From the NCBI GenBank assembly GCA_937975725.1, contig CALJUL010000020.1, positions 18,718 to 82,717 on the forward strand: a stretch of DNA of 64,000 bases, given 5' to 3'. Source of the DNA: an uncultured Pseudoxanthomonas sp. (GTDB lineage Bacteria; Pseudomonadota; Gammaproteobacteria; Xanthomonadales; Xanthomonadaceae). The notes under the pieces are model-generated. The model saw only the letters and a program-made list of their open reading frames with translations. It was not told where the DNA came from and searched no databases. Positions 43,612-53,395 of this stretch are shown here, piece by piece. The translations under genes were made by a program, and so were the position numbers. The first letter of the stretch is position 1. Each line of letters starts with the position of its first letter.

Positions 43612-43959
43612 TCAGTCGTCCTCGATCTTGATGACCTCGCCCGTCCTGGCGTCCAGCTTGATCTCCTTGATGCGCCCGTCCGGCGTCAGGATCTTGACCT
43701 CGTACTTGGGCCCGGCCTTGTACTCGATCTCGATGATGTCGCCCGGCACGCGCGCGGTGGCGATCTGCATGATACGCGCCAGCGGCAGGATCTCGCCGCG
43801 CTGCAGCGCGGCCAGCGCGGCGCGCTGGGCTTCCTGCTTGGCGCGGCGCTCCTCGGCCTTGCGGTCCTTGTCCTTGCCCAGCGAGGGCAAGGGGGCGACA
43901 GACAGGGCCGGCAGGCAGGCCAGGGCGACGAGGACGGCGAGGGCGGGACGACGGTGCAT
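43612..43959 (-). CDS. Small secreted PepSY-domain protein
   Basis: This 115-residue protein has a signal peptide (residues 1-21, LACLPALSVA) and a lysine/arginine-rich linker. The C-terminal PepSY domain reads YEVKILTPDGRIKEIKLDA followed by RTGEVIKIEDD. PepSY proteins sit in the periplasm and are linked to protease inhibition or to modulation of two-component sensors. Its stop abuts the regulator's GTG, so it probably tunes the kinase encoded two genes down. Confidence 0.85.
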   Translation of the reverse strand: MHRRPALAVLVALACLPALSVAPLPSLGKDKDRKAEERRAKQEAQRAALAALQRGEILPLARIMQIATARVPGDIIEIEYKAGPKYEVKILTPDGRIKEIKLDARTGEVIKIEDD

Positions 43960-43983
43960 GGCGGCAAGGATTCCACCGCGTTC

Positions 43984-43999
43984 CTGACACCAAACTGAC
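43984..43999. promoter_or_regulatory. OmpR-type direct repeat in the PepSY/RND divergent region
   Basis: CTGAC occurs at 43984-43988 and again at 43995-43999, exactly 11 bp apart, with a complementary TGTCAGG at 44018-44024. It lies 25 bases before the PepSY ATG. One helical turn spacing is typical of OmpR/PhoB-family dimers. Confidence 0.45.
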
Positions 44000-44160
44000 G
44001 CCTGCCTGCGGGCGGATGTCAGGTCCGCGGGGGTAAAAGGACAGCCATCAGCCTCCCACCGGGAAGGCCATGGTGGCGACGGGCGCCCCTCGTCGTGCGG
44101 GCACTGCCCCAGGCGCCAGCGCCGCCATGGTCGTCCCGGGCTTATTCCGCAAGGCCACCG

Positions 44161-45312
44161 ATGAAGCCCGTCCGTCCCACCGCCCTGCTGCGCTCCCGCT
44201 GGTTCGTCCCGGCCCTGCTGGCCGCGGCCGCCGCCCTGGCGGCCGCCTACTTCCTGGCCGGCGGCCGCGGCGACGCCAAGGCCGCCGGCGAGAAGGCGCC
44301 GCCGTTGGTCGAACTGGTGATCAGCCGGGTCGTGGACCTGCCGCACGTGGTGGAAGCGCAGGGCCACGTGGTGCCCTTGAACGAAGTCGAAGTGCGGGCG
44401 CAGATCGAGGGCGTCATCGCCTCCATGCATTTCCGCGAAGGCCAGGACGTGGCCGCCGGCCAGTTGCTGTTCGTGCTCGATCCCGGGCAGGCGCCGGCGC
44501 TGGTGCGCCAGGCCCGGGCCAAGTACGCCCAGGTCACCGCCGAACTGAACGATGCGCGCCGCAACCACGCACGGTCCAAGGAACTGGTCGCCTCCAAATA
44601 CATCTCCCCCAGCGCGCTGGACGCGGCGGCCAGCAAGGTGGAAATGCTGGAAGCGCAGCAGCAGGCGGCCCGCGCCGAGATCGACGGCAGCCAGGTGATG
44701 GAAGGCTATTCGCGCATCGTCGCGCCGATCTCCGGCCGCGCCGGCGCGGTCTCGGTGCGCCGCGGCGCGCTGGTCGGCCCGTCGGACAGCGCCAGCCTGG
44801 TGAGGATCGTGCAGGTGGACCCGATCGCGGTGGAATTCAGCCTGCCCGAGCGCGAGCTGGGCGGGCTCACCCGCGCGCTGCAGCAGGGCCAGGCGTCCGT
44901 CGTCGCGCAGACCGAGCAGGGCCGGATCGACGGCGCCATCGTGTTCACCGACAACAGCATCGATCCGGCGACCGGCACGATCCGGCTCAAGGCGCAGTTC
45001 GACAACGCCGACGAACGTCTGTGGCCCGGCGCCTTCGTCAGCCTGCGGGTGCAGGCGGGGATGAAGCGCAACGCCGTGGTGCTGCCGCCGCAGGCGCTGC
45101 TGGAAGGACCGGAAGGGCACTTCGTGCACCAGGTAGACGACGGCAGCAAGGTGCGCGCGCGCGCGGTGACCTTCGTCGGCATCCAGGACGGCCAGGCCGT
45201 GGTCACCGGGCTGCCGCCCGGCGAAGCCATCGTGTCCGAGGGCAACCAGGCCATCCACGAAGGCATGGCCGTGCGCACGCGGCCGTCGCCGCCGGCGGAC
45301 GGCGCGCCATGA
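44161..45312 (+). CDS. RND efflux periplasmic adaptor (membrane fusion protein)
   Basis: This 383-residue protein has an N-terminal membrane anchor (WFVPALLAAAAALAAAYFLA) and no lipobox. The lipoyl half-motif (VEVRAQIEGVIASMHFREGQ) is followed by a short coiled-coil hairpin (residues about 115-180), the beta-barrel and the membrane-proximal domain. It links the inner-membrane pump encoded next to an outer-membrane channel not found in this window. The ATG at 44161 gives the proper anchor; the pump's ATG overlaps its TGA. Divergence from the PepSY/two-component operon suggests control by that system. Confidence 0.88.
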   Translation: MKPVRPTALLRSRWFVPALLAAAAALAAAYFLAGGRGDAKAAGEKAPPLVELVISRVVDLPHVVEAQGHVVPLNEVEVRAQIEGVIASMHFREGQDVAAGQLLFVLDPGQAPALVRQARAKYAQVTAELNDARRNHARSKELVASKYISPSALDAAASKVEMLEAQQQAARAEIDGSQVMEGYSRIVAPISGRAGAVSVRRGALVGPSDSASLVRIVQVDPIAVEFSLPERELGGLTRALQQGQASVVAQTEQGRIDGAIVFTDNSIDPATGTIRLKAQFDNADERLWPGAFVSLRVQAGMKRNAVVLPPQALLEGPEGHFVHQVDDGSKVRARAVTFVGIQDGQAVVTGLPPGEAIVSEGNQAIHEGMAVRTRPSPPADGAP

Positions 45313-48300
45313 ACCTCTCCGCGCTTTGCCTGCGCCGCCCCGTCGCCACGCTGATGCTGTGGTCGGCGGTGGTCGTGGTGGGCGCGATCTGCTGGCTGCG
45401 GCTGCCGATCTCGGCCCTGCCGCGCTACGAGACGCCGACGATAGAGGTGGAGGCCAAACTGCCCGGCGCCAGCCCGGAGAACATGGCCACCTCCATCGCC
45501 ACGCCGCTGGAGAAGGAGTTCTCCGCGCTGCCCGGCTTGGTGGGCACCACCTCCACCAGCATCCAGGGCGAGACCAAGATCCAGCTCGAGTTCGAAGCCT
45601 CGCGCAACATCGACGCCGCCGCGGCCGACGTGCAGGCCGCGCTGTTCCGCATCAGCCGTTCGCTGCCGTCCGAACTGCCGGCGCCGCCCACCTACAAGAA
45701 GATCAATCCCGGCGACGCGCCGATCATCTCGGTGGCGCTGGACTCGCCGTCCATGCCGCTGTCCAAGCTCAACACCTACATCGACGAAGTGGTGGTGCCC
45801 GCGCTGTCCACCGTGCCCGGCGTGGCGCAGATCACCGTCAAGGGACGCAAGCGCTACGCCGTGCGCGTGCACGTGGACCCGCAGCGCCTGGCGGCGCTGG
45901 ACCTGACCCTGCTGGAAGTGGCGGCGGCGCTGAAGGCCACCAACGTCAACACGCCGCTGGGGCAACTGGACGGCGACCGCCAGATGCTCATGCTGCAGAT
46001 GGACACCGGGCTGATGCGCGCGGCGGACTTCTCCGGCGTCATCGTCGCCGCGCGCAACGGCGGCACGGTCAAGCTGCGCGACGTGGCCCAGGTCATCGAC
46101 AGCGTGGAGGACGCGCAGAACACCAGCGAGGTCAACGGCCGCTACGCCATCGTGCTGGACGTGCGCCGCCAGCCGGGCGCCAACACCGTGGCCGCCATCG
46201 ACGGCATCACCCGCACGCTGGAGCGGCTGCGCACGCAGATGCCGCCCTCCGTGCAGGTCCGCCTGCTCGGCGACCGCTCGCTGTCGATCCGCCACGCCAT
46301 CCACGACGTCAACCTGACCCTGGGGCTGACCGTGGCCCTGGTGGTGCTGGTGATCTTCCTGTTCCTGCGCAGGCTCTCGGCCACGCTCATCCCGGCGGTC
46401 ACCGTGCCGGTCTCGCTGCTGGGCACCTTCGCGCTGATGTGGCTGCTGGGCCTGAGCCTGAACAACATCTCGCTGATGGGCCTGACCATCGCCGTGGGCC
46501 TGGTGGTGGACGACGCCATCGTGGTGCTGGAGAACATCATGCGCCACCGCGAGAACGGCCTGCCGATCCGCGAGGCGGTCGAGCGCGGCAGCCGCGAGGT
46601 CGCCTTCACCGTGCTGTCCATCTCCATCTCGCTGGTGGCGGTGTTCATCCCGATCTTCTTCATGCCGGGCACGATGGGCCTGCTGTTCCACGAATTCGCC
46701 ATCGTGGTCTCCACCGCCATCCTGGTCTCGGCGCTGGTGTCGCTGACCCTGATCCCGGCCATCGCGCCTTCCATTCTGGCCGCCTCGCGCCCGGGCCGCG
46801 AAGCGGCGGCCCGCCATGATCATCGCCACGAAGCGCGCGGCTGGGCCGCCGGCGTGTATGCGCGCGCGCTGGACTGGGCGCTGGCGCACCGGCGCTGGGT
46901 GCTGGCCATCGGCGCGTCCACGCTGGCGCTGACCGCGCTGCTGTACCACTGGGCGCCCAAGGGCTTCTTCCCGCAGGAGGACACCGGCCAGGTGGCGGTC
47001 AAGCTGAAGGCGCCGCCGGACATGTCCTACACCGCGCGGCTGAAGGCGCTGCGCCAGGTGCAGGACATCCTGCTGCGGGACCCGGCGGTGCGGACCATCG
47101 CCTCCAAGGTCGACCACGACAGTACCAAGTTCGACATCGACCTCAAGGACCGCGGCGAACGGCCGCCGATGGAGGCCGTGCTGTCCCGGATGCGCAAGGA
47201 CACCAACATCCTGCCCGGCATCTCGGTGTCCTTCAGCCCGGTGCAGAACCTGAAGGTCGGCGCCAGCGCGTCCTCCAGCGCCTACCAGTACACGCTGCAG
47301 TCCATCGGCTCGGACCAGTTGGAAGTGTGGGCCGAACGGCTGCTGCAACAGCTCAAGGCTTCCGACGTGTTCGCCGACATGGAATCCGACGCCGAGGACC
47401 TGGGCCTGGAAGCGGCGATCCAGGTGGACCGCAACAAGCTGGCGATGCTGGGCATCGACATGGCCTCGTTCCGCAACACGCTGTACGCCGCCTTCGGCGC
47501 GCGCGAGGTCTCCACGATCTACGCGCCGGAGGCCAGCTACAAGGTCATCATGGAACTGTCCGACGCGCAGCGCCGTGACGAGCAGGCGCTGGCGCGGGTG
47601 CACGTGCGCGCCGCCGACGGCGCGATGGTCCCGCTGGGCGCCATCGCCACCTTCGCCCGCGGCATGGGCAAGACCCTGGTCGCGCACAAGGCGCAGTTGC
47701 CTTCGCACACCCTGTCCTTCGAGCTCGCGCCCGGCAAGTCGCTGTCCGACGCGCAGGTCGCCATTGCCCAGGCCGCGCAGGCCATCGGCATGCCGGACAC
47801 CGTGTTCGGCTCGTTCGACGGCCAGGCCGCGCTGTACGAGAAATCGCAGACCACCCAGATCTGGCTGCTGGTGGCTGCGGTGGCGGTGATCTACCTGATC
47901 CTGGGTGTGCTGTACGAGAGCTGGATCCACCCGGTGACCATCCTGCTCGGCATCCCCTCGGCCGCGGTCGGCGCGCTGCTGGCGTTGCGCCTGACCGGAC
48001 TGGAACTGACCTTCGTGGCGATGATCGGCATCCTGCTGCTGATCGGCATCGTCAAGAAGAACGCGATCATGATGATCGACTTCGCCCTGGAGGCGCAGCG
48101 CGCCCGCGACTGGAGCGCGGAGCGCGCGATCCGCGAAGCCTGCATGCAGCGCTTCCGCCCGATCATGATGACCACCATCTGCGCCATGGTCGGCGCGCTG
48201 CCGCTGGCGCTGGGACTGGGCGCCGGCGCCGAACTGCGGCAGCCGATGGGCGTGGCGGTGGTGGGCGGGCTGCTGCTCTCCCAGGTCATCACCCTGCTGA

Positions 48301-48410
48301 TCACGCCGGTGCTGTTCCTGACGTTCGAGCGCTGGTCCGGCCGCGTTTCCCGCGCTGCCGGAGTGCCGGCGGATGCCAAGGCGAGCGGGTTGCAGGGTGC
48401 GGTGCCGTAA
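45309..48410 (+). CDS. RND family efflux pump, inner-membrane component
   Basis: This 1033-residue protein has the RND 12-segment layout with two large periplasmic loops (about residues 30-330 and 550-870). Proton-relay aspartates Asp401-Asp402 occur in GLVVDDAIVVLEN, and the fourth-last segment has GIVKKNAIMMIDFAL. The type is HAE-1/MdtB-like, suggesting export of drugs or toxic organics rather than metals. It starts at the ATGA overlap with the adaptor. No outer-membrane factor follows; the next gene is convergent. Confidence 0.9.
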   Translation: MNLSALCLRRPVATLMLWSAVVVVGAICWLRLPISALPRYETPTIEVEAKLPGASPENMATSIATPLEKEFSALPGLVGTTSTSIQGETKIQLEFEASRNIDAAAADVQAALFRISRSLPSELPAPPTYKKINPGDAPIISVALDSPSMPLSKLNTYIDEVVVPALSTVPGVAQITVKGRKRYAVRVHVDPQRLAALDLTLLEVAAALKATNVNTPLGQLDGDRQMLMLQMDTGLMRAADFSGVIVAARNGGTVKLRDVAQVIDSVEDAQNTSEVNGRYAIVLDVRRQPGANTVAAIDGITRTLERLRTQMPPSVQVRLLGDRSLSIRHAIHDVNLTLGLTVALVVLVIFLFLRRLSATLIPAVTVPVSLLGTFALMWLLGLSLNNISLMGLTIAVGLVVDDAIVVLENIMRHRENGLPIREAVERGSREVAFTVLSISISLVAVFIPIFFMPGTMGLLFHEFAIVVSTAILVSALVSLTLIPAIAPSILAASRPGREAAARHDHRHEARGWAAGVYARALDWALAHRRWVLAIGASTLALTALLYHWAPKGFFPQEDTGQVAVKLKAPPDMSYTARLKALRQVQDILLRDPAVRTIASKVDHDSTKFDIDLKDRGERPPMEAVLSRMRKDTNILPGISVSFSPVQNLKVGASASSSAYQYTLQSIGSDQLEVWAERLLQQLKASDVFADMESDAEDLGLEAAIQVDRNKLAMLGIDMASFRNTLYAAFGAREVSTIYAPEASYKVIMELSDAQRRDEQALARVHVRAADGAMVPLGAIATFARGMGKTLVAHKAQLPSHTLSFELAPGKSLSDAQVAIAQAAQAIGMPDTVFGSFDGQAALYEKSQTTQIWLLVAAVAVIYLILGVLYESWIHPVTILLGIPSAAVGALLALRLTGLELTFVAMIGILLLIGIVKKNAIMMIDFALEAQRARDWSAERAIREACMQRFRPIMMTTICAMVGALPLALGLGAGAELRQPMGVAVVGGLLLSQVITLLITPVLFLTFERWSGRVSRAAGVPADAKASGLQGAVP

Positions 48411-48664
48411 GAAGGCTTGAAGGGTCGGTGCCCGGTGTGCCGGATACGGGCGCTGGTGCCTGTGTCAAAGCCGGAGTTGGCGCTAGAACTGGAGCCGGGG
48501 TAGAGCCAGAGCGACTTCGATAATGTTGCCGCAGCCGTAGCTGCAACCGCCACCGCCACCCACCTTGCAGCGCGCGCAGGCCCAAGGGCTTCAAGCACGG
48601 CATCCGTTTCGCAGGATCTGCGCGCCGCACACCGAATCGATGAAGCGACAACGCCGCGCGCGGA

Positions 48665-49708
48665 TCACCCGCGCCGGCGCGCACGCAGGTAGCGCCCCAG
48701 CCGGAAGCCCGGCCCCACCGTGGTCACGACCACCGCCAGCCGCGTGATGTGGAAGGCGGTCACCACCGGCACGCCCAGTTGCAGCAGCTTGGCGGTCAGG
48801 CCCATTTCCGCCAGTCCGCCCGGTGCGGTGGCCAGCGCCATCGTCGCCCAGGGAATGCCGGACAGCCACGCGACCAGCGTGCCGATGCCCAGGCTCAGCA
48901 GGATCAGCGCGCAGCCGCTGGCGATCACGCCCAGCAGGAACCGCGGCGATCCGCGGAAGAAGTCCGGGGTGAAGCGCGCGCCCAGCGAGCAGCCGATCAG
49001 CCACTGGCCCAGGTTGACCAGCGCCGGCGGCACGGAGGAGGGCGCGTGCCCGCCGGCGGTCAGCGCCGCGCTCAGGACCAGCGGGCCGAACAGCCAGCCG
49101 TTGGGCACGCCCAGCCGGTAGGCGATCCCGCCCGCCAGCAGGCTACCGGCGAGCAGCGCGGCCAGCGCCAACGGACGCAAGGGCACCGCCGCGGCGGAGT
49201 AGGCATCGTCGCCGTGCAGGCCGCTGGCCTGGAAGCCCAGCGGCAGCAGCAACACCACCAGCAGCACGCGGGTGACCTGCGAGGCCGCCACCTGGTCCAC
49301 GCGCGCGCCGTGGCGTTCGGCCTGGTTGGCCATCTCGGCTGCGCCGCCGACCGCGCTCGCGAACAGCGCGGTCACCGGGTCCACCCGGCCGACGCGCGCG
49401 AGGATGCGCGAAGCAGCCACGCCCGCGCACAGCGAGAGCGCGGTGGCCAGCGCGATCCAGCCCAGTAGCTCGACCAGGCGTTCCAGCACCGCGGCGGTGA
49501 AGTAGAGCCCCAGCGCGGCGCCGACCAGCAACTGCCCGGCATGGCGCAACGAACGCGGCGCATGCAGGTCTGCATGCGCCGCGTTGGACAACGCGAAGGC
49601 CAGGATGGGGCCGATCATCCAGGGCAGGGGGCCGCCCAGCGCCTGGAGGGCGGCTGCGGCCGCGATGCTCGCCGCGACCGCGGCGAGCCATCGCGCCGCC
49701 GGGCTCAT
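48665..49708 (-). CDS. AbrB-family membrane protein
   Basis: This 347-residue integral membrane protein has two homologous hydrophobic halves, each containing the GxxxPWMIGPI / NGWLFGPLVLSAA pattern of the AbrB (ammonia monooxygenase-like) transporter family. Members are often next to tricarboxylate or organic-acid uptake genes, and substrates are largely uncharacterised. It starts 22 bases after the porin stop on the same strand, so it is probably in a porin-AbrB operon. The 254 bases between its end and the RND stop show no hairpin with a T run. Confidence 0.82.
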   Translation of the reverse strand: MSPAARWLAAVAASIAAAAALQALGGPLPWMIGPILAFALSNAAHADLHAPRSLRHAGQLLVGAALGLYFTAAVLERLVELLGWIALATALSLCAGVAASRILARVGRVDPVTALFASAVGGAAEMANQAERHGARVDQVAASQVTRVLLVVLLLPLGFQASGLHGDDAYSAAAVPLRPLALAALLAGSLLAGGIAYRLGVPNGWLFGPLVLSAALTAGGHAPSSVPPALVNLGQWLIGCSLGARFTPDFFRGSPRFLLGVIASGCALILLSLGIGTLVAWLSGIPWATMALATAPGGLAEMGLTAKLLQLGVPVVTAFHITRLAVVVTTVGPGFRLGRYLRARRRG

Positions 49709-49730
49709 GCGGCGGGCATCCGGCCGGCCC

Positions 49731-51062
49731 TCAGAAGTTCATCAGGAAGAACAGGCGGATCCGGTCCAGCCAGTCGTTGGGCGCGTTGCTGCCCGCGTAG
49801 GCCGGATCGTTGGGCTTGTAGTGGTACCAGATGGCGCTGATCATCGTCTTCGGCATCGGTGTGTAGTCCACCGTCAGCGCGTGCAGCTTGTAGTTGGTGG
49901 CGATGCCGATGTTGTCCTGCGAGAACGCGGACATCACCGCGTCCACGTCGGTCTGCGCGTAGCCGTAGGTGAAGCGCCAGTCGCCCGGTTTGCTGGCGCG
50001 GCCCAGGCTGACGTCCACGCCGAAGCCGGTGTCCTCGCCGTCGACCGCGCCCAGGTTGCGCACGTAGTCGCCGACCACGCGCACCGGCCACTTCTCGCGC
50101 GCGCCCTGCCAGGTCGCGCCCACCAGCACGTTGGCCAGCTCGTAGTCGGACAGGAAGCTGCCGTCCGGGTTCAGGCGGTTGGTGCGCCAGTCGCCGGAAT
50201 CGGCACCGGCCACGCTGCCCAGGCTGTAGCGGTAGTAGGCGCCGGAGACGTCGTACTTGAAGCCGCCGTAGGCCGGCGAGTCGTAGCCGAGCTGCACGCC
50301 GCCCATGGTGCTGTCCGGGCCGGCCACCTGTTCGTCGATGGCGAAGAACAGCGCGTTGGCGCGCACTGCGCCGCCGCCGGCCAGGGCGTGCTTGTAGGTG
50401 GCGCCCACGCCCTGCGGGTTGACGTCGCCGTCCCACACCAGGTCGGTGCGCGCGAAGGGCTGCGGGAACTTGCCGCCGTACACCTTCAGGTCGCCGAAGT
50501 CGACCTGCGCGTAGGCCAGGTCCAGGCTGACGCCGAAGTCGTCGGCCCAGTTGGACAGTTGCACGTCGGAGCTGTTGGGATCGTCCGCGTCGCCGGTCAC
50601 CAGCCGGCCGCCCACGGTCACCCGGTCGTTGATCGCATAGGTCGCGCCGATGCGCGCGCGGACCTGGCCGCTGGTGCGGTCGGGGCGGTCGCTGTCGGAA
50701 CGGTCGTGCTGGCTGCGCAGGCGCAGGTCGCCGGTGACCTTAAGGCGGTCCAGCGCACTGGGCGCGGGCGCGGCGGGCGCCGCGGCGGCAGCGGCCACGG
50801 CTTCCGGCGCGGGCGTGGCGGGCGAGGCCACGCCGAGCCGCGCTTCGAGCGCGCGGATGGCCGCCTCGTTGCGCCGCTGCATCTCGACGATGCGCGACTG
50901 GTCCTCGCGCAGCGCCTTCAGTTCGTCGCGCACGAGCTGCGCCTCGTCGGCCGTCTGCGCCAGCGCGCCGGCGGTGGGCAGCGCCATGGCGAGCGCAAGC
51001 GCCAGTCGGCGCAGCGCCGGTTGCGGCGGGCGCGGCCGGCGTATCGGAAGAACGGCATTCAT
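49731..51062 (-). CDS. Outer-membrane porin (putative porin family) with N-terminal coiled coil
   Basis: This 443-residue protein has a signal peptide (about residues 1-36). A short coiled coil (DEAQLVRDELKALREDQS, residues 39-78) and an Ala/Pro linker lead into a beta-barrel of alternating strands that ends in Asn-Phe. The pattern matches the proteobacterial putative-porin group with trimer-type N-terminal coiled coil. Its promoter region is shared with the TctD-like regulator, where an 11-bp-spaced repeat lies at 51249-51269. Context suggests passive entry of citrate or another tricarboxylate. Confidence 0.83.
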   Translation of the reverse strand: MNAVLPIRRPRPPQPALRRLALALAMALPTAGALAQTADEAQLVRDELKALREDQSRIVEMQRRNEAAIRALEARLGVASPATPAPEAVAAAAAAPAAPAPSALDRLKVTGDLRLRSQHDRSDSDRPDRTSGQVRARIGATYAINDRVTVGGRLVTGDADDPNSSDVQLSNWADDFGVSLDLAYAQVDFGDLKVYGGKFPQPFARTDLVWDGDVNPQGVGATYKHALAGGGAVRANALFFAIDEQVAGPDSTMGGVQLGYDSPAYGGFKYDVSGAYYRYSLGSVAGADSGDWRTNRLNPDGSFLSDYELANVLVGATWQGAREKWPVRVVGDYVRNLGAVDGEDTGFGVDVSLGRASKPGDWRFTYGYAQTDVDAVMSAFSQDNIGIATNYKLHALTVDYTPMPKTMISAIWYHYKPNDPAYAGSNAPNDWLDRIRLFFLMNF

Positions 51063-51248
51063 CGTGGGCGACTCCTCTGTGATCGGATTGCGGCAGTGGA
51101 TGGAGCGGAACGCGGCGGCGGAACGGCCATGCGGTCCATGGCGGCGCGGCCGGCCGGAAGCATTCGCGGTGCCGAAGGATGCGGGCCGCATCCGCGACTC
51201 CACACCTGCCCGCACCTGCGTGTACGATGCCGGAAAGCTAAGTCGTCG

Positions 51249-51269
51249 AAGCTGACATCAAGCTGACAT
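51249..51269. promoter_or_regulatory. TctD/OmpR-type direct repeat between porin and regulator genes
   Basis: AAGCTGACAT occurs twice, at 51249-51258 and 51260-51269, an exact ten-base repeat at 11-bp spacing. It lies 50 bases before the response regulator ATG and 187 from the divergent porin start. Confidence 0.6.
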
Positions 51270-51318
51270 ATCGGCTGTGTGAAGCGTCAGCGACGGCATC
51301 GCGGGGAGGGGCCCCAGC

Positions 51319-51996
51319 ATGCGGATATTGGTAGTGGAAGACGATGCCGACCTGGGCGATGCGGTCCAGCGCCGGCTCAAGCGCGAAGGCTACGCGACGG
51401 ACTGGCAGCGCGACGGCCAGTCCGCCGACGAAGTGCTGCGCTACCAGCGCTACGAGCTGGTGATCCTGGACATCGGCCTGCCGCGCCGCGACGGCTTCTC
51501 CATCCTGCGCGGCATGCGCGCGCGCGGCGAGAAGACGCCGGTGCTGATGCTGACCGCGCGCTCGGAGGTGGAGGACCGCGTGGGCGCGCTGGACGTGGGC
51601 GCGGACGACTACCTGTCCAAGCCGTTCGACTTCCGCGAATTCGACGCGCGCTGCCGCGCCCTGCTCCGGCGCGCGCAGGGCATCGCCTCCGGCAGCACGG
51701 TGATCGGCGAGCTGGTGTTCGACCGCACTTCCAAGACGGTGATGATCGGCAACACGCTGATCGACCTGCCGCGGCGCGAGTACCGCCTGCTGGAGATCCT
51801 GATCGGCAACCTGGGCCGGGTGCTGAGCAAGGAGGACATCTCCTCCCAGTTGTTCGACTTCGACGACGAGGCCGGCGCCAACGCCATCGAGGTCTACGTC
51901 GGCCGCCTGCGTCGCAAGCTGGGGGACCACCTCAGCATCCGGACGATGCGCGGCCTCGGCTACGTGGCCGAGGCCAGGACCGGCGGGAATGAGTGA
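51319..51996 (+). CDS. TctD-like OmpR-family response regulator
   Basis: This 225-residue regulator has a receiver domain (Asp51 in ILDIGLPRRDGFSIL, Lys in SKPFDFREF) and a winged-helix domain (RREYRLLEILIGN, IEVYVGRLRRKLGDH). With the kinase and binding protein that follow it resembles TctDE systems that control tricarboxylate uptake. GGGGAGGGG precedes the ATG. It overlaps the kinase gene by eight bases. The ten-base repeats just upstream are its probable binding site. Confidence 0.9.
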   Translation: MRILVVEDDADLGDAVQRRLKREGYATDWQRDGQSADEVLRYQRYELVILDIGLPRRDGFSILRGMRARGEKTPVLMLTARSEVEDRVGALDVGADDYLSKPFDFREFDARCRALLRRAQGIASGSTVIGELVFDRTSKTVMIGNTLIDLPRREYRLLEILIGNLGRVLSKEDISSQLFDFDDEAGANAIEVYVGRLRRKLGDHLSIRTMRGLGYVAEARTGGNE

Positions 51997-53395
51997 GCGG
52001 GTCCGCTCGCTCAAGGCGCGGCTGGTCGGCACGATGGCGCTGCTGTTCCTGGCCGGGACGGTGGTGATGTACCTGGCGGCGCGCGCCTACGGACTGCGCG
52101 CCGCCGATCTCTCCTACGACCGCCTGCTCGCCGGCTCGGCGCTGTCCATCGCCGAAACCCTGTCGATGGACGGCGCCCGGGTGCGGGTGGACATTCCCTA
52201 CGCCGCGCTGGACATGCTGTCGGCGGCGCCGGAGGACAAGGTGTTCTACCGGGTGTACGGCCCGGGCGCGAAGACGGTGACCGGCTACGAGGACCTGCCG
52301 CTGGTGCCGGCGCCACGCCCGCGCGGCGAGGAGCCTTCCGAAGTGCCGGCGCCGCGCTTCTTCGACGCGGCGTACCGCGGCGACATGGTGCGCTTCGTGG
52401 TGCTGGGCCGGCAGATCGCCCAGCCTGGCATGCGCGGCTGGGTCTGGGTGCAGGTGGGGCAGACGCGGCTGGCGCGCGAGGAACTGGCCGGCGAACTGGT
52501 GCTGGGCGCGTTGCTGCCGATCGCGCTGCTGACCCTGCTGTCGCTGGCGCTGGCGTGGTTCGGCGTGGGCCGCGCGCTGCGCCCGCTGGAATCGATCAGT
52601 GCCGACCTGGCCGGGCGCGAGCCGGCCGACCTGCACCCGCTGCGGGTGCCGGTGCCGGCCGAAGTGCGGCCCATGGTGCACGCCATGAACGGCTTCATGC
52701 GGCGGCTGGAAGGCAACATGGCCGGGCTGCGCGCCTTCATCGGCGACGCCGCGCACCAGATCCGCACGCCGCTGGCCGGGCTGCGCGCGCAGGTGCAACT
52801 GGCGCTGGACGAGGACGACCCGCGCGAGACGCGGCGCGAGCTGCTGAAGATCGAGCGCAACGCCGCCCGCCTCACGCGCCTGGTCAACCAGATGCTCAGT
52901 GACGCCATGGTCATGCACCGGGCTGAGGCGCGGCACTTCGAGGCCTTCGACCTGGTGGACGTGATCAAGCGGGCGATGCGCGAGGCCGTGCCCATGTCCG
53001 GCGACGTGCCGGTGGGCTTCATCAGCAGCGTCATGCGCGCGCCGATGCGCGGCGACGCGGTGCTGCTGGGCGAGGCGATCAAGAACCTGGTGGACAACGC
53101 CATCCGCCACGGCAGCCCGGATTCGCTGGGCCCGGAGGCGGAGGTGGAAGTGGCGCTGCACGCCGCCGGCGACGGCTACGAACTGACCGTGTCCGACCGC
53201 GGGCCGGGCATCGCGCGCGGGGATCGCGCGCGGGTGTTCGAGCGCTTCGAGCGCGGCGACACCGGCGCCCCGGGCGCGGGCCTGGGCATGGCCATCGTCG
53301 CGCGCGTGGCCGCCAGCCACGGCGGCAGCGTGGCGCTGGAGGACCGCGACGGCGGCGGGCTGGTGGTGCGGCTGACCTTGAAGGGGATGCAATGA
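51989..53395 (+). CDS. TctE-like sensor histidine kinase
   Basis: This 468-residue kinase has membrane segments at about residues 13-32 and 171-192 and a periplasmic sensor domain between. The phospho-acceptor is His256 (DAAHQIRTPLAGLRAQ), and the ATPase motifs are NLVDNAIRHG, DRGPGI and GAGLGMAIV. The N-terminal sensor has the TctE shape (two-helix extracytoplasmic domain, AHQIRTPL). Its last codons overlap the start of the periplasmic binding protein gene, so the three are translationally coupled. The likely signal is a citrate-like carboxylate, alone or bound to the binding protein. Confidence 0.88.
   Translation: MSERVRSLKARLVGTMALLFLAGTVVMYLAARAYGLRAADLSYDRLLAGSALSIAETLSMDGARVRVDIPYAALDMLSAAPEDKVFYRVYGPGAKTVTGYEDLPLVPAPRPRGEEPSEVPAPRFFDAAYRGDMVRFVVLGRQIAQPGMRGWVWVQVGQTRLAREELAGELVLGALLPIALLTLLSLALAWFGVGRALRPLESISADLAGREPADLHPLRVPVPAEVRPMVHAMNGFMRRLEGNMAGLRAFIGDAAHQIRTPLAGLRAQVQLALDEDDPRETRRELLKIERNAARLTRLVNQMLSDAMVMHRAEARHFEAFDLVDVIKRAMREAVPMSGDVPVGFISSVMRAPMRGDAVLLGEAIKNLVDNAIRHGSPDSLGPEAEVEVALHAAGDGYELTVSDRGPGIARGDRARVFERFERGDTGAPGAGLGMAIVARVAASHGGSVALEDRDGGGLVVRLTLKGMQ

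Noticed and set aside
48301..48684. Minus-strand frame with a Pro/Ala/Thr repeat (TPAPVLAPTPALTQAPAP)
   Set aside because: Overlaps the end of the RND gene, has no ribosome site or signal peptide, and the repeat is short and could be chance in a GC-rich gap.
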